The notes beneath the pieces are model-generated. The model was given only the letters and a program-made list of their open reading frames with translations. It ran no database searches and was not told the origin of the DNA. From Membranipora membranacea (Eukaryota > Bryozoa > Gymnolaemata > Cheilostomatida > Membraniporidae), in the NCBI GenBank assembly GCA_914767715.1, contig OU612067.1, positions 22,976,162 to 23,040,161 of the forward strand: DNA of 64,000 bases, in the 5' to 3' direction. Numbering within the stretch: position 1 is the stretch's first letter; every line of letters starts with the position of its first letter. This document shows, one piece after another, positions 26,101 to 41,100 of this stretch. A program made the position numbers and the translations under genes.

Positions 26101-29100
26101 ATATTGATTTAAATCCGGAAAATTATTTGGACCCAGCTTCAGAAAACTATAGCGAGTTGATTCAAAGCCAATGTTTTTATAATCTTATTCAATCCCCAAC
26201 AAGAATTGGCGAAACCAAAATAAGTATTTTAGATCACATTATTGTTAAAAATTCAAATCGGCACATAAAGTTGTACATTCTAGATTTTGACATTTCAGAT
26301 CATAAGCCGGTGTGTGAATCCTTTGTTTACAAAAAAGCACAGCCATAATTTTAACGAAAATCCCTCACCAATGAACATGACTAAAACAAATTTTGTGTTA
26401 TTACAAGAAACTATACAGCAACAAAATTGGTCCCCCATTTCAGAAATATCTGACACCAACACGCTTTTCAACCTTTCATTGAAAAACTAGTGCCAGAAAG
26501 CATCAACGTTCTACTTTCAAAAAACCTTGGATGACTAAGCAATTATTTGCATTTACAAAAGAACGTACTAAGCTTCACAAAATGAGCAAATTACAACCAT
26601 TCAATGGTGAATTACAAATGCGGTATAGGAAGTTCAGAAATCACGTAACAAACTGCGTAAACATGACAAGGAAAGAGCATTACAAAGCTCAGTATGATAA
26701 GTGTTGTGGGAATACCAATGAGAAATGGAGATTTGTCATGAGTTTTATTAAAAAAGATACCAATGGTTCAGATGAGAAAATTCATCTCGGACATGATGAT
26801 GATCAGAGCATTTCCGTAGCTGATAAATTTAATGATTTCTTTATCAATGTTCGTACTAATCTGGCAGAAAATCATCCAACCACTGCAACCAAATTTACAA
26901 AATATTTTCCTAAAATTGATAATGCTTTTGCAGCTGAATTTTCTTTCACTGAAATTGAGGCCTGATGAATACCAATGCAAGCTTTTAAAGATGATAAATT
27001 AACCCTGGCACCACTCTTAACATACTTAGCCGACCTGATGATAAAAACCTCAATTTTCCCAGACTGCTTAAAAATTGCTCGTGTGAAACCACTTTTAAAA
27101 AAGGAGATAAAACTAGATGTAATTGTTACAGACCCAATTTTAAATTCGACATCGAAGTTTTAGAAAAGCTCCTTTCAATGCAAATCAGAGAGTATCTGGA
27201 GTGCAGAGATTTACTCACTAATTACCAATTTGGCTATAGATCACAGCGCAGTACAACTGACGCAAATAATATTATAATGGAACAACCTTACAACAATTCT
27301 AATGATAGATGGTGTGCTTTTAGATTTTTCAAAAGCTTTTGATACAATAAATCAGGGCATTCTCATCAGTAAACTGAAATTTTTTTGATTTTCCTCTCCC
27401 TCTTGTCGACTTTTAGAAAATTATCTTTTAAACAGAAAACAATTTGTCTTGGTTAATGATGTTGAGTCAGGGTTATTGCAAGTCAAGATTGGTGTTCCCC
27501 AGGGTTCGGTTCTCAGGCCACTTTTATTTTAATTTATATTAACGACCTTTTTTAATGCAGCACCTGATCTAAATTATATACTTTTTGCTGATGATACAAA
27601 CATTTTTAATACTGAACCTGAAGTTATGAAAAGAACTTTACCTTTGTTTAATGAATGGTGTATCACCAACCGTCTTGTTATTAACTATGAGAAAACCTTT
27701 CAAGTCCTTTTTAAAGTCCCAAACAAATTTTTAACCCTGAGGAATTCAAGCTCGAATTCGGGAACTCTATTTTAAAAGAAAAAGGAACCAACAAATTTTT
27801 AGGACTTGAGTTAGACTCCAACCCAACTTTCCATGAGCATTTTAAAAGCCTTAAAAAGAAATTAAATTTAACTCTGATGATGATGTGAGCACTACGTCCA
27901 GCTATGGAGCTATGGAGCTAAACCGACTATCAAAGTGATTGCCAGAAGCTGCTGAATCTATTGCAATTTTCAAACTTAAATTCCGATTGAAGCCAGTTGA
28001 GTTATCAACATTTAACCCTAGCAGGGAACGATAAATCAATGATAGCTATGAGTAAAAATCACTGTTTCTACACCCTCCAGTGACGTCGCGTCACCATAAT
28101 TAAGTGCCTCACTTCAGCTATATACAGTGTCATGTCTAGGTTTATTATTAAGTCTATGGTCTGACCATACTGATTCACAATACTACCAATACGTTCTCAT
28201 GTCTAAATTAAAATATGTTCGGAGTTATCCTATCATATAAATATAGAAGATAACTGCCTTTTGCGATATGTATACGTATGATAAGGTTAATTTGACAAAC
28301 AAAGATTGCCTCACTGAGAGAACTCTTGTAATTTGATTGTTGGTATAATATACATAAAATACAGATTCAGTTCAGAACAAGATCCTCTGTTAGCTATCTG
28401 CACCTGTCAGGTATAATTCTTTGTCAAGAGGTGTTCGATATTCTGCTATAAGACTTTGTAGCAGAAACTGACAAATATTGAGTCGTTTTGTTAATAGTGT
28501 TTGATGTGTCTCGTAGAAAGTATATTAACAAGAAAATATTAATCTATTTAGTTGTTCTTTAAGTTGTGACCAGCAGCTCAAATCACCGGAGTGATTATCC
28601 ATGGTTTTTGTCTGATGAGAACACATATTGACATTTAAATCCTAGAATAGAACTAGGACTGTAACAAAACTATTAAGCGATTAATTGACACCCTCTTATC
28701 AACATTCATTAACCAGACCTGAATCCTAAGCTACTGTAAAGTTGCCAGCAACAGCCCATAATAATAATCATGATAATATATTTTGTTACAAATAAACAGA
28801 GAGAAGACGATACGGATACAGTATATGATGAGTGATGGTAAGATAGAGGATATGACTCACCTTTCTGGTAGAGTTCTCAAGTCACACCGAGACACATATA
28901 TACTCTTAAGTGACCTCATCCCTCCTAATCCTTCAGGTAATGTCTGTAGGTTCTCATTATCATCTAGATATAACACCTCCAGTTCAGTCAGTGAGCAAAT
29001 GCTGTGGGGATAAAAATTTCATACAATAATTATATATAGTTTTCAAACTTAGATTTTATTACTGCCACTGACTGAGAGGAAAATTAACAACAATGATAAT

Positions 29101-32100
29101 CACTGGATTTCTTATTTTTGGTATATTAATTTTATATTAATTTTAACCCAGTTTTGCATACCAGTACCACTAACAAAAAATAGGTTGAGACTTAGGACTA
29201 GGACTTAGGATTAGAATGTAAGTATAACTCCTCCAGTTCGGTCAGTGAGCAGATGCTGAGGGAACAAAAATTTCATTCAATAATTATATATAGTTTTCCG
29301 ACTTAGATTTTATTACTGCCACTGGCTGAGGAGAAAATTAAGAACAATGGTAATCACAGGATTTCTAATGTTTGGTAAAATAATTCTATAGCAATTTATA
29401 TCCAATTTTGCGTACCAGTACCACTAACAAAAAGAAGGTTGAGACTTTAGACAAGCTTAATTACCAAGTTAGAGGGCCTGTTACAAATGCGAGGCATCTT
29501 CTCTAGCAAAAGAGACAAGCAGCAAAAGAGACGAGAGGCAGTAGCACCTTAAAGGGGCACTTATTAGCCTGCTGGCTCTCAGTACAAATAAACCTAACTA
29601 AACCAACAATACACCAGTGGCCAGTAAGCAATACAATCCTGGTGTTTTAAAAAATAATACTACCAACACATTCTAAATCATAAAATTAAATATGTTGGGA
29701 GTTATCCTGCCTTATAATTATAGAAGATAACTGCCTTTTGCCATGTGTATCAAAGGCTAATTTGACAATTAAAAAGGTTCTGAGAGAACCCATGTATTTC
29801 TATTATTAATGAAAGAAATATAAAGTACAGATTCAGTTCAGTACATGATACCCTGTTATCTATCTGCACCTGGCAGGTACATATCCAGCTTTGTCAACAG
29901 GTATTAGAAATTCAGCCATGAGACTTTGTAGTGAAAACTGACAAATATTGAGTTGTTTTGTTTACAATGTATGATATGTTTTGTAGAATATAATTACCTA
30001 TTGGCTGCAATTAGGATATTCATGGTAAAAAAATATGGATTTGCTCGGTTTGTTTTCACCCTGTGTGGTATGCTCTATGATATAATTTCACCCAGCACGG
30101 TCTCTGGATACAGCAGTTACAGTTAGTCTCAGTCAACCATGATTTTGTTTGAGTATCTTAAAATTACATATTGATAACATTTTTGTGACAGTCACTGAGA
30201 TATTGTCAAAAGTAAAGTAGTAGTAAAATATATGCAGAGGGTACTATGTTATGATTAACATTAACAACACAATAAACAAAGAGGTCTCATTATTTTATCT
30301 GTGTAAATTACACCAGCTGGCTCTTTTATCAGTGATAGATGAGATATCATGTAAAAGTACAGAAATGTGACAGGGACTACTGATAACTAGCATTCTGATA
30401 TGGCAGTTATGGCTTTAGAATGTCATAATTCTGACGACAGCTTCATGTGGCAATTCCCAACTAAAATAAGGGTTGGTTTTTCAGTGTAAATAGTCATTAA
30501 ACCAAATCATCTTATACGAATTTGCTGAAATCATTTTTAAAGCACTGTCCAAAAATTTGTTAAAAGTTTTGTACATTATGTGTTATATAATACCCAAGTG
30601 CAATGTGTAAATACCATAATATTTTGACATTATTTTTGATGATCACAAAAAGAAAGATGGAATGTTCACCCTCCTCGCAAACAACTGAATATACTGACGG
30701 GAATCCCAAGATATCAAAGGCTAATTTGACAATTAAAAAGATTCTGAGAGAACCCATGTACTTCTATTATTAATGAAAGATATATAAAGTACAGATTCAG
30801 TTCAGTACAAGATACTCTGTTAGCTATCTGCACCTGTCAGGTATAATTCTTTGTCAAGAGGTGTTCGATATTCTGCTATAAGACTTTGTAGCAGAAACTG
30901 ACAAATATTGAGTCGTTTTGTTAATAGTGTTTGATGTGTCTCGTAGAAAGTATATCAACAAGAAAATGTTAATCTATCTAGCAGCTCAAATCACCGGAGT
31001 GATTATCCAGGGTTTTTGTCTGATGGGAACACATTCTGACATTTCTGACATTTAAATCCTAGTATAGCGAGTTGATTCAAAGCCAATGTTTTTATAATCT
31101 TATTCAATCCCCAACAAGAATTGGCGAAACCAAAATAAGTATTTTAGATCACATTATTGTTAAAAATTCAAATCGGCACATAAAGTCATGCACTCTAGAT
31201 TTTGACATTTCAGATCATAAGCCGGTGTGTGTGCATTCTTTGTTTACAAAAAGCACAGCCATAATTTTAACAAAAATCCCTCACAAATGAACATAACTAA
31301 AACAAATTATGTGTTATTACAAGAAATTAATCAGCAACAAAATTGGTCCCCCATTACAGAAATATCTGACACCAACACAGCTTTTAAACTTTTCATTGAA
31401 AAACTAAGCTCATGTGTTGATGATGCAAGCAACAAAATTAGTAGCAGAAAGCATCAACGATCTACATTCAAGAAACCTTGGATGACGAAGCAATTATTTA
31501 CACTTACAAAAGAACGTACTAAGCTTCACAAAATGAGAAAATTACAACCATTCAATGGTGAATTACAAATGCGGAAACTGCGTAAAGATGGCAAAGAAAG
31601 AGTTTTACAAAGCTCAGTATGATAATTGTTGTGGGAATACCAATGAAAAATGGAGATTTGTCATGAGTTTTATTGAAAAAGATACCAATGGTTCACATGA
31701 GAAAATTCATCTCGGACATGATGATGATCAGAGCATTTCCGTAGCTGATAAATTTAATGATTTCTTTATCAATGTTCGTACTAATCTGGCAGAAAATCAT
31801 CCAACCACTGCAACCAAATTTACAAAATATTTTCCTAAAATTGATAATGCTTTTGCAGCTGAATTTTCTTTCACTGAAATTGAGGCCTGATGAATACCAA
31901 TGCAAGCTTTTAAAGATGATAAATTAACCCTGGCACCACTCTTAACATACTTAGCCGACCTGATGATAAAAACCTCAATTTTCCCAGACTGCTTAAAAAT
32001 TGCTCGTGTGAAACCACTTTTAAAAAAGGAGATAAAACTAGATGTAATTGTTACAGACCCATTTCAATTTTAATTTTGACAACGAAAGTTTAAAAAAAAC

Positions 32101-35100
32101 TCCTTTCCATTTAAATCCTAGAATAGAACTAGGACTGTAACAAAACTATTAAGCGATTAATTGACACCCTCTTATCAACATTTATTAACCAGACCTGAAT
32201 CCTAAGCTACTGTAAAGTTGCCAGCAACAGCCCATAATAATAATCATGATAATATATTTTGTTACAAATAAACAGAGAGAAGACGATACGGATACAGTAT
32301 ATGATGAGTGATGGTAAGATAGAGGATATGACTCACCTTTCTGGTAGAGTTCTCAAGTCACACCGAGACACATATATCTTCTTAAGTGACCTCATCCCTC
32401 CTAATCCTTCAGGTAATGTCTGTAGGTTCTCATTACAGGGTAAGTATAACTCCTCCAGTTCGGTCAGTGAGCAGATGCTGAGGGAACAAAAATTTCATTC
32501 AATAATTATATATAGTTTTCCGACTTAGATTTTATTACTGCCACTGGCTGAGGAGAAAATTAAGAACAATGGTAATCACAGGATTTCTAATGTTTGGTAA
32601 AATAATTCTATAGCAATTTATATCCAATTTTACGTACCAGTACCACTAACAAAAAGAAGGTTGAGACTTTAGACAAGCTTAATTACCAAGTTAGAGGGCC
32701 TGTTACAAATGCGAGGCATCTTCTCTAGCAAAAGAGACGAGAGGCAGTAGCACCTTAAAGGGGCACTTATTAGCCTGCTGGCTCTCAGTCCAAATAAACC
32801 TAACTAAACCAACAATACACCAGTGGCCAGTAAGCAATACAATCCTGGTGTTTTAAAAAATAATACTACCAACACATTCTAAATCATAAAATTAAATATG
32901 TTGGGAGTTATCCTGCCTTATTATTATAGAAGATAACTGCCTTTTGCCATGTGTATCAAAGGCTAATTTGACAATTAAAAAGGTTCTGAGAGAACCCATG
33001 TATTTCTATTATTAATGAAAGAAATATAAAGTACAGATTCAGTTCAGTACATGATACCCTGTTATCTATCTGCACCTGGCAGGTACATATCCAGCTTTGT
33101 CAACAGGTATTAGAAATTCAGCCATGGGACTTTGTAGTGAAAACTGACAAATATTGAGTTGTTTTGTTTACAATGTATGATATGTTTTGTAGAATATAAT
33201 TACCTATTGGCTGCAATTAGGATATTCATGGTAAAAAAATATGGATTTGCTCGGTTTGTTTTCACCCTGTGTGGTATGCTCTATGATATAATTTCACCCA
33301 GCACGGTCTCTGGATACAGCAGTTACAGTTAGTCTCAGTCAACCATGATTTTGTTTGAGTATCTTAAAATTACATATTGATAACATTTTTGTGACAGTCA
33401 CTGAGATATTGTCAAAAGTAAAGTAGTAGTAAAATATATGCAGAGGGTACTATGTTATGATTAACATTAACAACACAATAAACAAAGAGGTCTCATTATT
33501 TTATCTGTGTAAATTACACCAGCTGGCTCTTTTATCAGTGATAGATGAGATATCATGTAAAAGTACAGAAATGTGACAGGGACTACTGATAACTAGCATT
33601 CTGATATGGCAGTTATGGCTTTAGAATGTCATAATTCTGACGACAGCTTCATGTGGCAATTCCCAACTAAAATAAGGGTTGGTTTTTCAGTGTAAATAGT
33701 CATTAAACCAAATCATCTTATACGAATTTGCTGAAATCATTTTTAAAGCACTGTCCAAAAATTTGTTAAAAGTTTTGTACATTATGTGTTATATAATACC
33801 CAAGTGCAATGTGTAAATACCATAATATTTTGACATTATTTTTGATGATCACAAAAAGAAAGATGGAATGTTCACCCTCCTCGCAAACAACTGAATATAC
33901 TGACGGGAATCCCAAGATATCAAAGGCTAATTTGACAATTAAAAAGATTCTGAGAGAACCCATGTACTTCTATTATTAATGAAAGATATATAAAGTACAG
34001 ATTCAGTTCAGTACAAGATACTCTGTTAGCTATCTGCACCTGTCAGGTATAATTCTTTGTCAAGAGGTGTTCGATATTCTGCTATAAGACTTTGTAGCAG
34101 AAACTGACAAATATTGAGTCGTTTTGTTAATAGTGTTTGATGTGTCTCGTAGAAAGTATATTAACAAGAAAATATTAATCTATCTAGCAGCTCAAATCAC
34201 CGGAGTGATTATCCAGGGTTTTTGTCTGATGGGAACACATTCTGACATTTCTGACATTTAAATCCTAGTATAGCGAGTTGATTCAAAGCCAATGTTTTTA
34301 TAATCTTATTCAATCCCCAACAAGAATTGGCGAAACCAAAATAAGTATTTTAGATCACATTATTGTTAAAAATTCAAATCGGCACATAAAGTCATGCACT
34401 CTAGATTTTGACATTTCAGATCATAAGCCGGTGTGTGTGCATTCTTTGTTTACAAAAAGCACAGCCATAATTTTAACAAAAATCCCTCACAAATGAACAT
34501 AACTAAAACAAATTATGTGTTATTACAAGAAATTATTCAGCAACAAAATTGGTCCCCATTACAGAAATATCTGACACCAACACAGCTTTTAAACTTTTCA
34601 TTGAAAAACTAAGCTCATGTGTTGATGATGCAAGCAACAAAATTAGTAGCAAAAAGCATCAACGTTCTACATTCAAGAAACATTGGATGACGAAGCAATT
34701 ATTTACACTTACAAAAGAACGTACTAAGCTTCACAAAATGAGAAAATTACAACCATTCAATGGTGAATTACAAATGCGGTAACTGCGTAAAGATGGCAAA
34801 GAAAGAGCATTACAAAGCTCAGTATGATAATTGTTGTGGGAATACCAATGAAAAATGGAGATTTGTCATGAGTTTTATTAAAAAAGATACCGATGGTTCA
34901 CATTTGAAAATTCATCTCGGACATGATGATGATCAGAGCATTTCCGTAGCTGATAAATTTAATGATTTCTTTATCAATGTTCGTACTAATCTGGCAGAAA
35001 ATCATCCAACCACTGCAACCAAATTTACAAAATATTTTCCTAAAATTGATAATGCTTTTGCAGCTGTAATTTTTTTCACTGAAATTGAGACCGCTGCTAC

Positions 35101-38100
35101 TCTTAAAATAATTGATAGCTTCTCCAATAAGAAAGCTACAGGACCTGATAGAATACCAATGCAAGCTTCAAAAAGATAATAAATTAATCCTGGCACCACT
35201 TTTAACATACTTAGCCGACCTGATGAATAAAACCTCGATTTTCCCAGACTGCTTAAAATTTGCTCGTGTGAAGCCACTTTTTAAAAAGGGAGATAAAACT
35301 AGATGTAATAGTTACAGACCCATTTCAATTTTAATTTTGACATCGAAAGTTTTAAAAAAACTCCTTTCCATGCAATTCAGAGAGTATCTGGAGTGCAAAA
35401 ATTTACTTTTAGAAAATTATCTTTTAAACAGAAACAATTTGTCTTGGTTAACGATGTTGAGTCAGGGTTATTGCCAGTCAAGATTGGTGTTCCCCAGGGT
35501 TCGGTTCTCAGGCCACTTTTATTTTTAATTTATATTAACGACCTTTTAAATGCAGCACCTGATCTAAATTATATACTTTTTGCTGATGATACAAACATTT
35601 TTAGTACTGAACCTGAAGTTATGAAAAGAAATTTACCTTTGATTAATGAATGGTGTATCACCAACCGTCTTGTTATTAACAATGAGAAAACCTTTCAAGT
35701 GCTATTTAAAGCCCAAAACAAAATTTTTAACCCTGAAGAACTCAAGCTCGAATTCGGGAACTCTATTTTAAAAGAAAAAGGAACCACCAAATTTTTAGGA
35801 CTTGAGTTAGACTCCAACCTAACTTTCCATGAGCATTTTAAAAGCCTTAAAAAGAAATTAAATTTAACTCTGATGATGCGAGCACTCCGTCCAGCCAATG
35901 GTTGACATATATTACAGCTTTTGTTATCCTCATTTGATATACGGATTAGAGTTCTGGGGCCACGCAAGTGAGAGCCAACTACGACAAATACAGACTCTAC
36001 AAAAATGCTCTGCGAATCATTAGGGGATCCCTTCGAATTGGACCAGGGGCTCACATTTCTAGTCATTTTGAAAAACCAACATCAAGCAAGGAGAGAGGTC
36101 CTTGTTGAGCGATGGCATATCCTTGTTCAACAAGTACCTTTTGGGAGTTTGGACGGGGCCAGGGTGCGATCTCACAGTTGGGCTGGCTGGGCGTCTCTGG
36201 TCGTGCGGTAGATAGCGGGTACGGTGGGCATGTTTTGTCTGGGCTTTTCATGATGTTCGTGTGGTGTTTTTGTAATTAGCTAGAGGGTTGGCCGTCTCTC
36301 TAGTCACAGACTATCTGGCTGACCCATGCTTTTATTTACTTTCTCTGAACATTTATTTCTTATAATTTACAATGTTTCTTTATAGCGAAATACAAAAAAA
36401 AAATTATCCCAATGAACTGCCTGTAGGCCATCAGTCACAATAAACCGAACTAAATCAACAATACACCAGTGGTCAGTAAACAATAAAAACAATGAATAGA
36501 GAATCTCCAATCCTGGTGTTTAAAAAATGATTTGTGTTTTAAAAGGCTTCAAAAGATGATAGAGCAAATGAGATGTATCAAACTGGATGGAATAATTATG
36601 TTTGACCCTGCTGATTTAGAATAATTCCTTGATCTTTCCATATTAAAAAATAAGATTACTGCTTGTGGTATTCAATAATTTGCAATGTGCATCCAAGTTT
36701 TATCTGCCAAATGCAATTACACTTGATTTATTCGTATATGATATAAAATGTACAGAATAAGATCATGCCGATGATACCATGTGATTTATCTGCACCTAAT
36801 AGGTAATGAGGTAATTTCTTTAGACACCGGGCCTGGTGTGAGTTATTCTCTAATAGGTCTTTGTAGCAGAAACTAAAAAAAATATTGAGTTGCTCTGTTT
36901 ATAGTGTCATCTGATTGTTATCTCCTAATCTGAATGTGAGTGCAATGGTGGTATTAAGGAATTGAGGCAAATGAACAACAGTTTTTCACAATTATTTATT
37001 TATTTTAATTGTTTTATGGATGACAATCAGCAGTGTAATAGTCACTTCAATTTCCTTGGATGTATGTTCAATCATTCCATGTTTTGATATTATATCGATA
37101 GAGAACAAAGTGCTTTTAATAAGCAATAATATTTTTAGTATCACCTCAGGACTTCACATTAACCAACTCCTACCCACAGAGTGATGTGATGACTGACTGG
37201 ATGTGATATCACTTACTTAGCAGTAAGCATTGTCACGACTACTAGCAAGTAGTTTGAGTAGGCCGTACTTCTAGAGTACACTGTGCAGATGAGCACAGTA
37301 GCTAAAAGTGTGTCAGGTGATGATTATCACATGGTGGCTTAAGGCTTGTCAGGTGAAAATCATGACAGAGCGCAGAAAATGTCCGAAGTTTTATTCACTG
37401 CGCAAGGCATATTTGTTTTCCCATCACACCAGTCCCTGTATGAACTCATTTACACTTGAGTGTCATGGTGTGTTATATAATCACTAATTGGCTGCACCTA
37501 TGATATTCATGGTCGTAAACTATCAAGTCGCTTTTTTTTTATGTGATATAATTTTGACCAAAGCGTGGTAATTTCTATGATATTACTTCATCCAGCATGA
37601 TCTCTGGATACAGCAGTTACAGTGCGTCTCAGTTCAAATCATGTTTTCATCCCACATATTTGGATTACTATGTAATGATAAATGAGCAACACAAAAAGAG
37701 GTCTCATTATTTAATCTGAAGAATTTACATGAGCTGGGAGTATTGTTGGTGAAAGATGAGATGTCAGTAAAAGTACAGAAATGTGACAGGGGCTACTGAT
37801 AACTAGCATTTTGATATGGCAATTATGTCATTTGGATGTCATAATTTTGACAACAGCTTTATTTGGCGATTGCTATCTTAGATAAGGGAAGATAAATTTC
37901 AGTATAAATGGTCATTAAATCAAATCATCTTATAGAATTTGGTGAAACCATTTTTGAAGCACTGTCCCAAAATTTGCTGCAAATTATCTATAGTACAATA
38001 TCATGTAATATATGATACCCAAGTGCAAGGTTTTTATACCAAAATATTTTTTACAAAAATCATTTTTATTACGGTAAAAAAGATTAAATGTTCACCTCTT

Positions 38101-41100
38101 TTGTAAATCATATAAAACAACGAATCATAAGCTTTGCACCGATTGTATATCACAGGCCAATGTACATCTAACTGGGTGTCAGTTTTGAAGGATACGTAAT
38201 GAACCGTAATGAACCAGCAGACTTCTCAAGTCACACCCGGACACTTGGTATATTCTTAAGTGACCTCATCCCTCCCAATCATGTAGGTAATGCCTGTAGG
38301 GTCTCATTATAGCGTAAGTATAACTCCTCCAGTTCAGTCAGTGAGCAAATGCTGAGGGAACAAAAATTTCATCCAATAATTATATATAGTTTTCCAACTT
38401 AGATTTGATTGCTGCCACTGACTGAAAATGAAAAACAATGATAATCACGGGATATCTAATGTTTGGTAAAATAATTTTAAATTGAATTATGTCCAATTTT
38501 GAATACCAGTACCGCTACGAAAAAGTAGGCTGAGACTTCGGACAACCTTAGTTACCAAGTTTTTGGGGCCTGTTAAGAGTGTGAGGCACTTTCTTTAACA
38601 AAAGAGACGAGAAGCAAAAGAGACGAGAAGCAAAAGAGACGAGAAGCAAAAGAGACGAGAAGCAAAAGAGACGAGAAGCAAAAGAGACGAGAGGCAAAAG
38701 AGACGAGAAGCAAAGGAGACGAGAGGCAGTGACACCTTAAAGGGGCACCTATCAGCCTATAGGCTCTCAGTATGAACAAACCTAACTAAAACAACAATAC
38801 ACCAGTGGTCAGTAAGCAATACAAACGGTAAATAGAGAATCTCTTTATCCTGCATTTTAAAAAAACAAATTTTCTGATAAGGATGTAAATGCTTGGCCAT
38901 GCTGATTATGAATACTACCGATAGGTTCCCATTTCTAAATTTCAATATGAGGGGAGTTATCTTGTAATATAAATAGAGTAGATAACTGCTTTTTACCATG
39001 TGTATCAAAGGTTTTTTTTTACTAGTTCAGTACATGATACTCTGTTATCTATCTGCACCTGACAGGTACATATTTTTTGTCAACAGATGTTAGATATTCT
39101 GCTATAAGACTTTGTAGGGAAAACTGACAATAATATTGAGTTGTTTTGCTTACAGTGTTTGGTGTGTCTTGTAGAATATAAACATTTATTGGCTGCAGTT
39201 ACGATATTTTTGGTCAAAAATTATGGATTTGTTCGATTTTTTTTGTGATGATATTTTCACCCAGTGTGGTATGGTCTATGGTATAACTTCATCTAGCATG
39301 GTCTCTGAATACAGCAGTTACAGTTAGTCTCAGTCAACCATGATTTTATTTGAGTTTCTTAAAATCACATATTGATAACATTTTTGTGACAGTCACTGAG
39401 ATATTGTTAGGTAGTAAAACGTTTGAAAAGTTTTTTTTTCTGATGAGAAAATATTTCTCCTCTAAAAGACCACGCTTCATTGTTTTCTGGCATTAAAATC
39501 TTAGTAATGAACTAGTACTGTAACAAAACTATTCAGGGATTAATCGACGTCCTCTCATCAACACTTTAATAAGCAGACCGGAATCCTAAGATACTGTTAA
39601 GTTGCCAGCAACACCCCTAAATGATAGTAATTATGATAATGTATTTTGTTACAAATAAACACAGTGAGAAGTAGATACGGTTACAGTATATGATGCGTGG
39701 TGGTAAGAAAGATGATATGACTCACCTCTCGGGTATACATCTCAGGTCACAGTAACTCACATTTATCTTCTTAAGGGACCTCATCCCTCCTAGTCCTTCA
39801 GGTAATGTCTGTAGTTTCGCATTATCGGATATATCTAACACCTCCAGTTCAGACAGTGAGCAGATGCTGAGGGAACAAAAATTTCATTCAATAATTATAT
39901 AGTTTTCCGACTGGCTGAGAAGAAAAATAACAACAATAATAATCACGGGATTTCTAATGTTTGGTAAAATAATTTAATGTTAAATCATGTCTAATTTTGC
40001 ATACAAAGTACCACTAACAAAAAGTAGGTTGAGACTTCGGACAACCTTGATAAGCAAGCTAGGGGGCATGTTACAAGTGTGAAGCATCTTCTCTAACAAA
40101 AGAGACAAGAAGCAAAAGAGATGAGAGGCAGTGGTATGTTAAAGGGGCCCTTATCAGCCTGCAGGCAATCAGTATCAATAAACCTAACTAAAACAGCAAT
40201 ACCACAGTGGTCAGTAAGCATAACAAACAGTTGATAAAGAATTTCTTATCCTAGTGATTTAAAAATAAGGATTTTTTTATCAGGATGTAAAATTAACTAA
40301 GTTTGACCATGCATATTCAGAATACTACCGATACATTCTCATTCCTAAAATTAAATATGTTGGGAGTTATCCTGTCATATAAATAAAGAAGATAACTACC
40401 TTTTGCCATGTGTATCAAAGGTGAACTTGACACCAAAATATTGCCTTTCTGAGAGAACCCTTGTATTTGTATCATTAGTATAAGATGTATAAAGTACAGA
40501 TTCAGTTCAGTACAGGAAACCCTGTGATCAATCTGCACCTGACAGGTACATAATCTTTGTCAACAGGTGTTAGATATTCTGCTATAGGACATTGTAGCGG
40601 AAACTGACAAATATTGAGTTGTTTTGTTCATAACGTTAAAATGTGTTTTGTTAAATGTAAGCACTAATTGGGTGCAGTTAAGTTTTCCTTGGTCCAAAAT
40701 TCTGGAGTGTCTCAGTTTTTTTTGTCATGTAATTTTCACCCGGCGGTATGCTCTACGATATTACTTCATCCAGCACAGTCTCTGGATACAGTTGCAGTTA
40801 CAGTTAGTCTCAGTCAACCATGATTTCATTTGAGTATCTTGAAATTGCATGCTGATAACATTTTTGTGACAGTCACTGAGATAATGTTAGGTAGTAAAAC
40901 ATATGCAGAGGTAACTATGTAATGATTAATGAGTAACACACACAAAAACGAAGAGCATTCATTATTTAATCTGTGTCTTTTGCAACAGCAGGTTATTTTA
41001 TCAGTGATAGATGAGATAGCATGTAAAAATACAGAAATGTGACAGGGAATACTGATAACTCGCATTCTGATATGGCAGTGATGACTTTAGAATGTCATCA

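Larger units (their letters stand above)
28630..32105 (-). repeat. Tandem duplication, unit 1
   Basis: Starts at catttaaatcctagaatag, holds cassette 3, the 29.2-kb relic, intron sequence and LINE fragment C. From about 29220 onward it is nearly identical to 32447-35340. The extra cassette plus relic distinguishes it from unit 2. Confidence 0.8.

Noticed and set aside
38573-38779. Leu/Ser/Phe-rich open frame on the minus strand
   Set aside because: It is only the 16-bp minisatellite read in one frame.
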